Shown: positions 1 to 9,413, numbered from the stretch's first letter. The stretch is 64,000 nt of DNA from an uncultured Collinsella sp. (GCA_902465015.1 CABQLK010000005.1:1-64000); one strand, 5' to 3'. Notes: generated by a model from the letters alone, not told the origin. Program-made: numbers and translations.

Positions 1-208
1 GGTTTAAAACCGGGCTCGAACAAACACGCCTATTGACAATGGCTTTCTCATATTAAAAGAGCTGGAGTTGCGCATCGTAGAGAGGCTTTCCAGCTTTAGC
101 AAAACAAACTTATAAGATGCGACGGGCCGCGTCAAGATAATTACCGGACGGCCTAGGAGGCGGCTGGTTGGCTGGCTTAAAACCCAGCGCGTGAAATGAC
201 GCCCCACG
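1..208. other. no gene recognised at left edge
   Basis: This is the 3' flank of the minus-strand GyrI-like gene. The open frames here are antisense shadows with no recognisable protein signature. No tRNA-like cloverleaf or T-rich terminator hairpin is evident. A gene cut by the window edge cannot be excluded. Confidence 0.4.
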
Positions 209-847
209 CTATTCAGCGCGCTTGATAGGATGACGAACCACAGTCTTAAGTTTCTCCGGTGCACATTTGCGTGGATCGGAGAGATAGATTTCGTGATGTA
301 AACGGGTGTCTGAGAGGTCGGGGACATAGCCCAGCTCGGTCGCGTATTCATGCATAGCGTCTACGGTCGCCGGTTCGTTGTCGTAGGGCCCGGTGTGCAT
401 GCATTGAACGCAGAGACCCTCGTCAACTTTAAGCAGCTCGACGGCGGAAAAGTCCAGTTTCTTTTTGGCCGTGGCTTCCGCGACTGCCCAGTCAAAGTCA
501 TCTCGGGTGACGAAATCGGGCAGGCGGATACACGAGATAAAGTTGAAATCGTCCTTGCGTACATAATCGATGTCGCCGCTCGGGGAGTCTTGCCACCAGA
601 AACCCTCGAGCGGCGGTACCACAAAGTCGAAATAGCCCTCGATACTCCTTGAGCCTTTCTTCGACATCTTGACGGTATAGGCGATTCCGTAAAGCAGCGG
701 CAGGGCGTTTTGATACTCGCCACCTTCGGTATTTGGGTCGCCCTTGCCGCGAACGGCAACGTAGCTCATAGGCGGGACAGTTACGATACTCGGCTTGCTT
801 GCAGGTTTGTAGAGCTCCTTGCATTCCTTCTTAAAGTCGAACGCCAT
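209..847 (-). CDS. GyrI-like small-molecule-binding domain protein
   Basis: This 212-aa soluble protein begins MAFDFKKECKELYKP and has the segment VPPMSYVAVRGKGDPN. Both are typical of stand-alone GyrI-like proteins of Gram-positive bacteria. The family has the SHV/GyrI effector-binding fold seen in gyrase inhibitor GyrI and in AraC-type effector domains. Members bind hydrophobic or drug-like ligands, and some protect gyrase or act as multidrug sponges. No DNA-binding domain is present. The ATG has an AAAGG-type ribosome site. A perfect SOS-box consensus lies 57-70 bp upstream, between a plausible -10 and the -35 position, which suggests LexA control. The family call is firm; the ligand and any gyrase role are unknown. 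Confidence 0.85.
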   Translation of the reverse strand: MAFDFKKECKELYKPASKPSIVTVPPMSYVAVRGKGDPNTEGGEYQNALPLLYGIAYTVKMSKKGSRSIEGYFDFVVPPLEGFWWQDSPSGDIDYVRKDDFNFISCIRLPDFVTRDDFDWAVAEATAKKKLDFSAVELLKVDEGLCVQCMHTGPYDNEPATVDAMHEYATELGYVPDLSDTRLHHEIYLSDPRKCAPEKLKTVVRHPIKRAE

Positions 848-903
848 GTTGGCCGCCTTTCTGCGTATTGGCCTGCTTAGATAACGGAATCATATCATAG
901 AAA

Positions 904-917
904 CGAACAGCTGTTCG
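904..917. promoter_or_regulatory. candidate LexA (SOS) box upstream of the GyrI-like gene
   Basis: The 14-bp sequence CGAACAGCTGTTCG is a perfect palindrome and matches the Gram-positive/actinobacterial LexA consensus CGAAC-N4-GTTCG exactly. It lies 57-70 bp upstream of the GyrI-like start on the minus strand. The minus-strand hexamer TATGAT (899 down to 894) is a plausible -10 element, which puts the box inside the promoter spacer. The divergent ABC operon starts 202 bp away and is a less likely target. Confidence 0.7.
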
Positions 918-1030
918 AATGATTTGGCTGACAGATTGAGATGCGTGCGTTGTGTTTGGCGGTCGGCCTGACCCAATCGATGATTTCTCTGCCTCCCCGG
1001 CGCCTCATCTATAGCTGCCGTTTCCCCATA

Positions 1031-1068
1031 TAAAACCTGCCAAAATGAACCTGTCCCTTTTTGGTCGG
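1031..1068 (-). repeat. GGGACAG-core palindrome, arm type A
   Basis: Read on the minus strand, this has arm CCAAAA, core AGGGACAGGTTCA, arm TTTTGGCAGG, then a TTTTATATGGG tail. The copies at 9274, 10485 and 47070 share the arms, core and tail. Translated in one frame, all give the same spurious peptide RDRFILAGF, a useful fingerprint. It is intergenic, about 50 bp upstream of the ABC ATPase gene. Confidence 0.8.
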
Positions 1069-1118
1069 TGCGAAATGGGTAATACTAAAGAGTTATCCGA
1101 CCAGATGGGAACCGATCG

Positions 1119-1820
<702 letters not shown>

Positions 1821-1825
1821 CGCCC

Positions 1826-4591
1826 ATGGACCAAGACCGCCAAAACAGCCAATCCGGCGATGCTAAGCACACGGAGCGCGACCGGGAGTTTACGACCTAC
1901 CGTACCGCTCAAAGCTCAAACGATATGGTGCCGACGGTTTTTCGCCGTGGCATCTATCGCACAATCCGAGGTAGTCTTAAGCGCTTCTTGTCAATCGTGG
2001 TCATCACCGCGCTTGGCGTGAGCGTGATGTGCGGCCTTAAGGCGGGCTGCGAGGATTTGCGCGATTCGGTCGACGCTTATTTTGACCAGCAGAACGTCTA
2101 TGACATTAACGTACAGTCGACCTGTGGCCTTACGCGCGACGATCTTGCGGCCATTCAAGAGGTCGACGGCGTCGAGACGGCCGAGGGCATCTACACCGAG
2201 ACCGCTTACACCGCCGTGGGCACAACGCGCGAGCGCGTGGTCGTGCAAAGTCTCTCCAAGGAGAACATCGATCAGCCGGTGCTGGTGAACGGCGATTTGC
2301 CCGAGAGTGCCGATGAGGTCGCGGTGACTTCGAAGTTCCTGAAGGCTTCGGGCAAAAAGCTCGGCGATACGGTGAGTTTTGCTGCCAATGACGCGAGTTC
2401 GTCGAACCAAAGCGCCAAGGACCAGTTTGCCGCGGGCGATTACACCATCACGGCCGAGGTCCTCGATCCCACTGATGTGAGCTCCGACTCGACAGTCAAC
2501 GCCTTCCGTGCCGCCTCGGCCGCGGACTACAAGTTCTATGTGAGCGAGGATGCCGCGACATCTTCTTCCTACTCCGCAGTCCACGTGATCGTCGAGGGAG
2601 CCAAGAGCCTCAATTCCTATTCAGATGCCTACGCGGCTAAGATCAATGAGGTCAAGGGCAATATCGAGAAGATCCGCGAGGAGCGCGAGAAGGCACGCGC
2701 TCAGGAGTTGACGGTCGACACGCCGGCAAGCTTGGATGCGGCCGAGCGCCAAACGAATATGCTCTTTGGGATTGAACAGGGCAACATCGACCGTATGGCC
2801 GAGGGCAGCGAGGAGCGCGTCCAGGCTCAGGCCGAGTTGGACCAGCGCCGCGCCGCCGCCGATCAGCAATTCGCCGATGCCCGCGCCGAGCTTTCCGATC
2901 TGGGCGAATGCACTTGGTACATCCAGGACCGCGGCAACATCGCAAGCTACTCGAGCGTCGAGAGCGACAGTTCTTCGATCGAGGCCATCGCCACGGTTTT
3001 CCCGTTCATCTTCTTTATCGTCGCCGTACTCATCAGCCTTACCACCGCTACGCGTATGGTCGAGGAGGAGCGCACGCTCATCGGCCTGTATAAGGCGCTC
3101 GGTTATGCGCGCGGACGTATCCTGTCCAAATACGTTGACTATGCGCTGTGGGCTTGTCTGATCGGCGGCGTGCTCGGCAACATCATCGGATTTGTGGGCC
3201 TGCCGCTGTTCCTGTTTACGGTGTTCGACGATATGTACTCACTGCCCCAGATGCTGCTTTCGTACGACATCGTGTCCTCGATCGTTTCGGTGGCGCTGTT
3301 TGCCGTGGGCGTGGTGGGCGCCACGATTATCGCCTGCCGCCACGAGATGGCCGAGACCCCAGCCTCGCTCATGCGCCCCAAGGCCCCGCGTGCCGGCTCG
3401 CGCATCTTGCTTGAGCGCATCGGCTTTATTTGGCGCCGCATGGGCTTTTTGAACAAGGTGGCAGCACGTAATCTGTTCCGCTACAAAAAGCGTGCCTTTA
3501 TGACCATCTTTGGCATCGCGGGTTGCACCGCGCTTGTGATCTGCGGTATGGGTATTCGCGACACGTCGGTCGCGCTTTCGCCCAAGCAGTACGGCCACAT
3601 CACACGCTACGATCTGCTGGCGGTCGCCAATCCCGACGATTTTTCGCAGACGTGCGCGGCGCTCGACGAGCGCAACGCGGCCAATGATTCCAACGTGACC
3701 GTGACCTCGACCCTGCCGATTATGACCGACAACGTCACCTTTACGTTTGGCGGCAAGAGTGAGACCGTGCAGCTCATCGTGATTCCCGACGACCGTACGG
3801 GTGACTTGGGCGATTACGTGCGCCTGGAGGATGAGTCCAAGGAACCGCTGCCTTTGCGTGACGGAGACGTATATCTGAGCAAGAGCTCGCAGCTGGTGCT
3901 GGGGATTCAGCCGGGCGATACAGCACACGTCCAGGATTCGTCGCTCAATGTTGCCAAGGTCAAAGTCAGCGACATCTCGCTCAACTATCTGGGCAACACG
4001 CTTTACATGACGCAGAGTACCTATGAGCGTGCGTTCGGTCGAAGCGCACGCCTCAACGGCGTCTTTGTGCTGCTTAAGGGTTCGTCGGCCGACCAGATTG
4101 CGTTTAGCAAGAAAATTAAGAGCGACGGTTGGCTCACCATCTCGAGCACGGCCGAACATTGGCAGAACTACGAGGCGAACTTTACGATTATCAATTCTGT
4201 CGTGGTGCTCGTGACCTTTATGGCAGCGTGCCTATCGTTTGTGGTGGTGTTTACGCTGTCCAACACGAATATCTCCGAGCGCGAGCGCGAGCTGGCGACC
4301 ATTAAGGTGCTGGGCTTCCGTCGCGGCGAGGTGCACCACTACGTCAACAAGGAGACGTTGATCCTCACGGCGATTGGCACCGCACTGGGCGTGCCACTGG
4401 GTGGCCTGCTTGCCGAGAGCTTTACCTACATTTTGCAGATGCCGTCGCTGTACTTTGACGTTGAAGTCGAGCCGCTGAGCTTCGTGCTCGCCGTGGTGCT
4501 TTCCTTTGGCTTTACGATTATCGTCAACCTCGCTACCAATCGTACCCTCAACAAGATCGACATGGTCGGCGCCCTCAAGAGCGCCGAGTAA
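1826..4591 (+). CDS. FtsX-family ABC transporter permease (large, two FtsX domains)
   Basis: This protein of about 921 aa has an N-terminal cytoplasmic tail of about 45 residues and a first membrane helix (FLSIVVITALGVSVM). A long extracytoplasmic region follows, including a charged coiled-coil-like stretch (about residues 270-345), then one FtsX domain (helices near residues 385-510) and a second at the C-terminus (about 790-915). The layout is that of Gram-positive efflux/peptide-sensing permeases such as YtrF/BceB-like and DUF214 proteins. It pairs with the preceding ATPase. A GTG at 1814 overlapping the ATPase stop is an alternative start. A strong terminator follows at 4650. Confidence 0.9.
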   Translation: MDQDRQNSQSGDAKHTERDREFTTYRTAQSSNDMVPTVFRRGIYRTIRGSLKRFLSIVVITALGVSVMCGLKAGCEDLRDSVDAYFDQQNVYDINVQSTCGLTRDDLAAIQEVDGVETAEGIYTETAYTAVGTTRERVVVQSLSKENIDQPVLVNGDLPESADEVAVTSKFLKASGKKLGDTVSFAANDASSSNQSAKDQFAAGDYTITAEVLDPTDVSSDSTVNAFRAASAADYKFYVSEDAATSSSYSAVHVIVEGAKSLNSYSDAYAAKINEVKGNIEKIREEREKARAQELTVDTPASLDAAERQTNMLFGIEQGNIDRMAEGSEERVQAQAELDQRRAAADQQFADARAELSDLGECTWYIQDRGNIASYSSVESDSSSIEAIATVFPFIFFIVAVLISLTTATRMVEEERTLIGLYKALGYARGRILSKYVDYALWACLIGGVLGNIIGFVGLPLFLFTVFDDMYSLPQMLLSYDIVSSIVSVALFAVGVVGATIIACRHEMAETPASLMRPKAPRAGSRILLERIGFIWRRMGFLNKVAARNLFRYKKRAFMTIFGIAGCTALVICGMGIRDTSVALSPKQYGHITRYDLLAVANPDDFSQTCAALDERNAANDSNVTVTSTLPIMTDNVTFTFGGKSETVQLIVIPDDRTGDLGDYVRLEDESKEPLPLRDGDVYLSKSSQLVLGIQPGDTAHVQDSSLNVAKVKVSDISLNYLGNTLYMTQSTYERAFGRSARLNGVFVLLKGSSADQIAFSKKIKSDGWLTISSTAEHWQNYEANFTIINSVVVLVTFMAACLSFVVVFTLSNTNISERERELATIKVLGFRRGEVHHYVNKETLILTAIGTALGVPLGGLLAESFTYILQMPSLYFDVEVEPLSFVLAVVLSFGFTIIVNLATNRTLNKIDMVGALKSAE

Positions 4592-4649
4592 CCTGCCTGG
4601 GATTCAAGCTGTAGCGAGCTGTAATGTACCACAACCGCATTTTTGCATA

Positions 4650-4693
4650 AACCGCCCCGCCGATTGCATATTTCGGCGGGGCGGTTGCTTTTT
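4650..4693 (+). terminator. intrinsic terminator after the FtsX permease
   Basis: AACCGCCCCGCCGA and TCGGCGGGGCGGTT form a perfect 14-bp stem with a 9-nt loop, followed by GCTTTTT. Confidence 0.9.
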
Positions 4694-4717
4694 GCCCGCG
4701 GGTACCCCAGGGGGCGG

Positions 4718-4742
4718 CGTGCAAATTCCGGAGAATTCAGCA
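4718..4742 (-). repeat. inverted, diverged copy of the GAATACTCCC motif
   Basis: CGTGCAAATTCCGGAG plus AATTCAGC matches the reverse complement of the motif at 4897 in 19 of 24 positions. With that motif it frames about 200 bp of non-coding DNA. The arrangement is repeated at 54785-55020. Confidence 0.55.
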
Positions 4743-4896
4743 TCCCGGAGTTCGCGAGTGTGGGAGCGGGCGCACAAAAGCGCATTGAAAGCCTGACTTT
4801 GAGCTCCGGCGCCTCGAGGACCGCTCATTTTTTTGCAGAATGCGGCCCGCGGCGCCTGTCTCTCGCCCAAAATCCAGTATGCAGGCACCCTCGGCT

Positions 4897-4920
4897 GCTG
4901 AATACTCCCAAAAATGCACG
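4897..4920 (+). repeat. GAATACTCCC motif, copy 1
   Basis: GCTGAATACTCCC followed by AAAAATGCACG is identical over 24 nt to 54997-55020. Weaker similarity extends about 20 nt upstream (GTATGCAG at 4878 and 54978). It lies 33 nt left of the nested palindrome. Confidence 0.8.
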
Positions 4921-4952
4921 CCGCATCCTACCCCAGGCACTTGCAGCAAGAA

Positions 4953-5137
4953 GACGAATAGCCTCGGCCTCCCCGGTTACCGCAGGAGGCCCCAGGGCTT
5001 ACCTCCCAAATCTTTCCGCAGGACGGAAGGATCCCGCCGCGCGAAGCGCACGGCGGGATCCTGACATGTCCGAGGACGATTTGGGAGGTAAGCCCTGGGG
5101 TCTCCGATGAGAGCAGTTTCGGCCGAGGCTATTCGTC
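4953..5137. repeat. long nested palindrome overlapping the pfk 3' end
   Basis: Three nested inverted repeats share one centre. The outer pair is GACGAATAGCCTCGGCC (4953-4969) and its perfect complement at 5121-5137. The middle pair is 23 bp and perfect (4990-5012 with 5078-5100), extendable to 28 bp with one mismatch. The inner pair is GGATCCCGCCG (5029-5039) with 5051-5061. The right outer arm contains the pfk stop codon and its last two codons. There is no U-tract, so it is not a classical terminator. Confidence 0.9.
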
Positions 5138-6208
5138 GCCGAAGCTGATGCCCAACGCCTTGGCCTCGCGTACCAGGTCGCTCTGAGGATCGACATACTT
5201 GAGCTTGCCGGCGACATCCTCGAGCGGCATGTGGCACATCTTGCCGTCGCGCAGGGCAATCATGTAGCCAAACTCGCCGCGCAGACAGCCGAGCGCTGCC
5301 TCGACGCCGCACTGGGTCGCAAAGATGCGGTCCTGAGCGTCGGGCTGACCGCCGCGCTGCGTGTGGCCGGGGATGGCGACGCGGGTCTCGCGACCGGTCT
5401 TGGCCTCGATCTCCTTGGCGATGTCGTACACGATCGAAGGGCTCGTACGCTCGGCGAGTTTCTTCTTGTACTCCTTCTTGGACAGCGCCGCGTCCTCCTT
5501 GGAGATAGCGCCCTCGGCGACGGCCACGATGGTAAAGCGGCTGCCGGTCTCCATGCGATGCTCGATGGTCTTGATGACGTTATCCATGTCGTAGGGGATC
5601 TCGGGAATCAGGATGACGTCCGCACCGCCCGCGACACCGGCGTACAGCGGGATCCAGCCAACCTTGTGGCCCATGATCTCGATGACAAACACGCGGCCGT
5701 GGCTCGAGGCGGTAGTGTGGATGTCGTCGATGCACTTGGTGGCGACGTCGATGGCGCTCGTAAAGCCAAACGTCAGCTCGGTGCCCCAGGTGTCGTTATC
5801 GATGGTCTTGGGCAGGGCGATAACGTTGAGGCCCTCTTCGCGCAGGCGGTTGGCGGTCTTGGTGGAGCCGTTGCCGCCCAGCATAAACAGGCAGTCGAGC
5901 TGCAACTTGTGATAGGTGTGGACCATCGCCGGCACCTTCTCGACACCATCGGCCTCGGGGGTATCCAGACGCTTGAACGGTGTGCGGCTCGTGCCCAGGA
6001 TGGTGCCGCCGCGGGTGAGGATACCGCTAAAATCGGCGGGTGTCATGACGCGGAACCTGCTGTAGATAAGGCCCTGGTAGCCGTCCTCAAAACCATAGAT
6101 CTCGATAGGTTCTTCGCTATTGGTCATAAGCGTTTTGACGATGCCGCGCATGGTGGCGTTGAGCGCCTGGCAGTCGCCGCCACTGGTAAGAAGACCGATC
6201 CTAAGCAT
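5129..6208 (-). CDS. 6-phosphofructokinase
   Basis: This 359-aa cytoplasmic enzyme phosphorylates fructose-6-phosphate at the committed step of glycolysis. The nucleotide site GLLTSGGDCQALNA is N-terminal. GGNGSTKTA at about residue 111 has the Gly that marks ATP-dependent enzymes (PPi enzymes have Asp there). PKTIDND follows, with Lys where classical bacterial ATP-PFKs have Gly. That Gly/Lys pairing is typical of the group III (actinobacterial) PFKs, of which ATP-using members are known. MGHKVGWI and IPGHTQRGGQP are also present. The last codons and the stop lie in the outer arm of the 4953-5137 palindrome, and a hairpin at 6247-6279 lies upstream. Confidence 0.95.
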   Translation of the reverse strand: MLRIGLLTSGGDCQALNATMRGIVKTLMTNSEEPIEIYGFEDGYQGLIYSRFRVMTPADFSGILTRGGTILGTSRTPFKRLDTPEADGVEKVPAMVHTYHKLQLDCLFMLGGNGSTKTANRLREEGLNVIALPKTIDNDTWGTELTFGFTSAIDVATKCIDDIHTTASSHGRVFVIEIMGHKVGWIPLYAGVAGGADVILIPEIPYDMDNVIKTIEHRMETGSRFTIVAVAEGAISKEDAALSKKEYKKKLAERTSPSIVYDIAKEIEAKTGRETRVAIPGHTQRGGQPDAQDRIFATQCGVEAALGCLRGEFGYMIALRDGKMCHMPLEDVAGKLKYVDPQSDLVREAKALGISFGDE

Positions 6209-6246
6209 GATGAATCCTTCCGGGCAAGTTACAACATGCGCATAAG

Positions 6247-6279
6247 TTTACCCCCGTACACTGTTGATACGGGGGTAAA
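6247..6279. promoter_or_regulatory. hairpin/palindrome upstream of pfk
   Basis: TTTACCCCCGTA (6247-6258) and TACGGGGGTAAA (6268-6279) are perfect 12-bp arms with a 9-nt loop. It lies 39-71 bp upstream of the pfk start and downstream of the next minus-strand gene. It could be an operator for pfk or a weak terminator for the upstream gene; no clean U-tract follows. Confidence 0.55.
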
Positions 6280-6348
6280 ACGTGTTAGCTCAGATGTATA
6301 GAAATGTAAGCAACGTCAGGCGAGCGTAAGGACGACGGTGCCAGCTCC

Positions 6349-7434
6349 TTACAGCGCGAAGGCGTCGACGTCGCCCCAGTGGCGGCGCAGCGTAATGGCG
6401 GCGGCGGGTTCGGTATTGTCAAAGACGACCGACCACTGCGTGTTGCTGGTGATGTCTTCCGGATTGGGCTCTTGCGCCGCAGCGCGTAGGGCTTTCCAAG
6501 CGACTGCCTCGTCTTGGGCGCCGGCATGGGCGTCAAGGACATCGGCGATGGCGACGGCGCGCTCTTTACCATGGCCCAGCTCGCCATTCTTTTGGTTGGG
6601 TAGCACTTCGTCGCCATAGCAGGCGTAGAAGTTCGTAACCTGGCGTACGGGAGTCGCTTTGAAAGCGCGGTCCGGATCGTGCGGATCCCACTCTACTACG
6701 CGCGCGTCACCGGCGGCGTCGTTGATAAAGAAGTGGTAATCGCGTCCTGCCATGGCGTGCATGTCGTAGGCGGAAAGCAGGTCTACGGCCTCCTGCGTGG
6801 TAGCCGCGCGGTCGAGCACAAGACGGATGGCGAGCGAGGTATTGATGACGGGGCGTTGCGTGTCCTGGTCACAGGGCTTGGAATCCAGGGTGAGTACGGC
6901 AATGGACACGCCGCATTCGTTGACACCGTCGAGCTGGGCAAACGGGCCCATGAGCGCGGCGGCACGTCCGGCGACGGAGTCAAGCGGTGTGTTATCGCCC
7001 AGGTTGTTAAGGGCGGCAAACCCGATGGAGGCATAGCCGCCGCGTGGGTGATTGCGCACCAGCAGCGCCGAGGTGTCGTCCTTAAAGTCGTAATTGCGAC
7101 CGGTGCGCACGCGGCCTTCGGCATCTACGGCGGCAAAGGCGCTGCAGGCAAACTGGGGTGCCTGGACATGTGCCGGCACACCGGGCAGCACCTGTGCCAC
7201 CACGGCATCAATGTAGGCCTGGTCGTCGCGCACGCCAGCGGCGATGATGCGATCAAGATCGTAGTCGTAAGCGATGTCGATTGCGTACAGGTCATAACCG
7301 TCTGCGTAGCCAGTCAAGCGTTTGAGCGAGGCGGCGGACTTGATTTGCTTGCGGTAGACGACGCCGGCGGCAGCGGCAAGGCCGACAGTGGCACCCGCGA
7401 CACCGCAGGCGATGGCAATGTTACGTGGCTTCAT
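6349..7434 (-). CDS. membrane-anchored linear-amide C-N hydrolase (Ntn, choloylglycine-hydrolase-like)
   Basis: This 361-aa protein has a single N-terminal hydrophobic anchor (about residues 6-27), a spacer of about 70 residues, and the Ntn-hydrolase core starting at FACSAFAAVDAEGRV followed by GRNYDF. In this superfamily (bile salt hydrolase, penicillin V acylase, C45/C59 acyltransferases) a Cys such as C97 becomes the N-terminal nucleophile after removal of the propeptide, and the RNxD segment lines the active site. The anchor implies activity at the outer face of the membrane. A bile-salt substrate is possible but not shown: the Cys is internal and the protein is longer than classic BSH (about 320 aa). 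Confidence 0.75.
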   Translation of the reverse strand: MKPRNIAIACGVAGATVGLAAAAGVVYRKQIKSAASLKRLTGYADGYDLYAIDIAYDYDLDRIIAAGVRDDQAYIDAVVAQVLPGVPAHVQAPQFACSAFAAVDAEGRVRTGRNYDFKDDTSALLVRNHPRGGYASIGFAALNNLGDNTPLDSVAGRAAALMGPFAQLDGVNECGVSIAVLTLDSKPCDQDTQRPVINTSLAIRLVLDRAATTQEAVDLLSAYDMHAMAGRDYHFFINDAAGDARVVEWDPHDPDRAFKATPVRQVTNFYACYGDEVLPNQKNGELGHGKERAVAIADVLDAHAGAQDEAVAWKALRAAAQEPNPEDITSNTQWSVVFDNTEPAAAITLRRHWGDVDAFAL

Positions 7435-7595
7435 GACGGCTCCTCTCGTCCTGTTAGCGCAATTGTCGCAAAGGGAGCGCGGGCATGATGGCTCAACTTG
7501 GTGAGCGGCGCGGAATTAAGCACGGAATGAAGAGTGCGGCACTGGCGTGGCGGGGTATGCTGGAGGGGACCATCAACCCAGCGAAAGGGGAGAGC

Positions 7596-8981
7596 ATGAC
7601 GGATCAGGAAACGCCCGAGCGCGCGCATGTGACGGCCGATGATATCGAGGCCGCCAACGACCTTATCGACTTTATCGAGGCATGCCCCAGCATGTTCCAT
7701 ACGGCGGCGACCATTATGGCCGAGCTCGACGAGGCGGGCTTTACCTACCTGCCCGAGAATGCGGCGTGGGACATCGAGCCGGGCGGGCGTTATTACACGC
7801 AGCGCAACACCTCGAGCGTTGTTGCCTTTAAGGTGGGCGAGGACCTGGCCGCGACGTGGGGCGAGGACGGCGTTGCCGGCGACTACCATTTTCAGCTGAC
7901 GGCGTCGCACAGCGACTCGCCGACGTTTAAGGTTAAGGCCGTGCCCGAGCTCGACGGCGCGGGCGAGACGCTGCGCCTGAACACCGAGGCCTACGGCGGC
8001 ATGATCGACTACACCTGGTTCGATCGCCCGCTGGCGCTGGCTGGACGCGTGTTGGTACGCGAAGGCGACCGTATTGAGAGCCGCCTGCTTTCCACCGAGC
8101 GCGAGGTCGCTATTATTCCGAGCCTTGCCATCCATATGAACCGCGGCGTCAACGAGGGCTTTGCGCCCAACCGCGCCGTCGACCTGTGCCCGCTCATCAG
8201 CGCTGGCGACCTTAAGCAGGGCGACTTTGACGCCCTGATCGCCGACGAGCTGGATGTTGAGCCCGAGCAAATTCTGGGCCGCGATCTGTTCCTGGTCAAC
8301 CGCCAGGATGCGCGCATTTGGGGCTGGGCCGACGAGTTTATCTCGACGCCCAAGCTCGACGACCTGGCCTGCGCTTACACCTCGCTGCAGGCATTTTTGG
8401 GTGCTGAGAACGCGCATGACGTTTCGGTCTTTTGCTGCTTTGATAACGAGGAGGTTGGCTCCGAGACCAAGCAGGGCGCCATGTCGACGTTCTTGGCCGA
8501 CGCGCTGCGCCGCATTAACGGATCGCTGGGCTTTGACGACGAATCGTACCACCGCGCACTTGCCGCCTCAATGCTCGTGAGCTGCGACAACGCACATGCC
8601 GTGCATCCCAATCATGCCGAGAAGTGTGACGCCCGCAACCAGGTGGTGCTCAACGGCGGTATTGTCATCAAGGAAGCTGCCAACCAGCACTACTGCACCG
8701 ATGCCTTTAGCCGCGCGGTGTTCCAGGCCATCTGCGATGACGCCGACGTGCCCACGCAGGCCTTCGCCAACAAGAGCGATATGGCCGGCGGCTCCACGCT
8801 CGGTAACCTGTCCAATATGCAGGTGAGCATGCATGCCGTGGACGTGGGCCTGCCGCAGCTTGCCATGCACTCGAGCTACGAGACCGGCGGCGTACGCGAC
8901 GTGATGTACGCCATCCGCGCTCTCACCGCTTTCTATGAGCGAAACCTAACCATCAACGGTGCCGAAAGCGTGGAGCTCTAA
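7596..8981 (+). CDS. M18 family aminopeptidase
   Basis: This 461-aa cytoplasmic metalloaminopeptidase releases N-terminal residues from peptides. It shows the M18 features: LTASHSDSPTFKVK with the first metal His/Asp, CFDNEEVGSETKQGA with the catalytic Glu pair, SCDNAHAVHPNHAEK, and the C-terminal HSSYETGGVRDVMY. Its length matches the family (430-480 aa). The ATG at 7596 was chosen over an upstream in-frame ATG because GAAAGGGGAGAG directly precedes it and M18 homology starts after it. The neighbouring short ORF begins immediately after its stop codon. Confidence 0.95.
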   Translation: MTDQETPERAHVTADDIEAANDLIDFIEACPSMFHTAATIMAELDEAGFTYLPENAAWDIEPGGRYYTQRNTSSVVAFKVGEDLAATWGEDGVAGDYHFQLTASHSDSPTFKVKAVPELDGAGETLRLNTEAYGGMIDYTWFDRPLALAGRVLVREGDRIESRLLSTEREVAIIPSLAIHMNRGVNEGFAPNRAVDLCPLISAGDLKQGDFDALIADELDVEPEQILGRDLFLVNRQDARIWGWADEFISTPKLDDLACAYTSLQAFLGAENAHDVSVFCCFDNEEVGSETKQGAMSTFLADALRRINGSLGFDDESYHRALAASMLVSCDNAHAVHPNHAEKCDARNQVVLNGGIVIKEAANQHYCTDAFSRAVFQAICDDADVPTQAFANKSDMAGGSTLGNLSNMQVSMHAVDVGLPQLAMHSSYETGGVRDVMYAIRALTAFYERNLTINGAESVEL

Positions 8982-9164
8982 ATGCGAGCCGAAGAAATGA
9001 AGGCCGAGCGTGGGGCTCAGCTTATTGATCGGGGTTTACAGCTGTTCGTCGCCGCTTGCCATGAGTCAGGGGTCGACGTTTCCAAGGCGCGACCAACGAG
9101 TGCTGAAGAACTCAAGCGTAACGCCTATTCGGACCGCTATGACGAGGAGACGGACTGGCTCTAA
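8982..9164 (+). CDS. small hypothetical protein (60 aa)
   Basis: Its ATG follows the M18 stop directly (TAAATG), so it is probably translationally coupled. The product is acidic and hydrophilic with no membrane segment, and ends NAYSDRYDEETDWL. I do not recognise the family. The length and charge would suit an antitoxin-like or regulatory peptide, but no toxin partner is adjacent. It could also be a decayed fragment. Confidence 0.4.
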   Translation: MRAEEMKAERGAQLIDRGLQLFVAACHESGVDVSKARPTSAEELKRNAYSDRYDEETDWL

Positions 9165-9273
9165 TAAGCGAAGTGTCGAAAACGCTAGATGTATGTTTGA
9201 TATCACTTTGGCGAGAGTGTCGCAGACAGAACTACCGGTATGGCGCAAGCCAACCTGACCCCATTGCACCAAA

Positions 9274-9320
9274 CCTACCAAAAAGGGACAGGTTCATTTT
9301 GGCAGGCTTTATCTGGGCAA
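9274..9320 (+). repeat. GGGACAG-core palindrome, arm type A
   Basis: CTACCAAAAAGGGACAGG is followed by TTCATTTTGGCAGGCTTTAT and CTGGGCAA. The arms CCAAAA/TTTTGG flank the core. It is nearly identical to the minus-strand copy at 1031-1068. It lies in the 364-bp gene-free gap between the 60-aa ORF and the dehydrogenase terminator, which otherwise shows only hairpins. Confidence 0.85.
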
Positions 9321-9413
9321 ATGCCGCAATGCCAACAGCTGGACAGAATTGTTAAGACACCGCAGGTTGAGCAAACGTCAGCGAGCGATGTCCAGAGCGA
9401 ACAAGTTGGCATG

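Larger units (their letters stand above)
4592..5128. other. non-coding interval with composite repeat structure
   Basis: No gene is supported between the permease stop and the pfk stop. The interval holds, in order, a terminator, a diverged inverted GAATACTCCC motif (4718), a direct copy (4897) and a long nested palindrome (4953-5137). The same order occurs upstream of groES at 54.5-55.3 kb. Confidence 0.7.

Noticed and set aside
4..351. 115-codon minus-strand ORF at the left edge
   Set aside because: It overlaps the GyrI-like gene out of frame and shows no conserved pattern.
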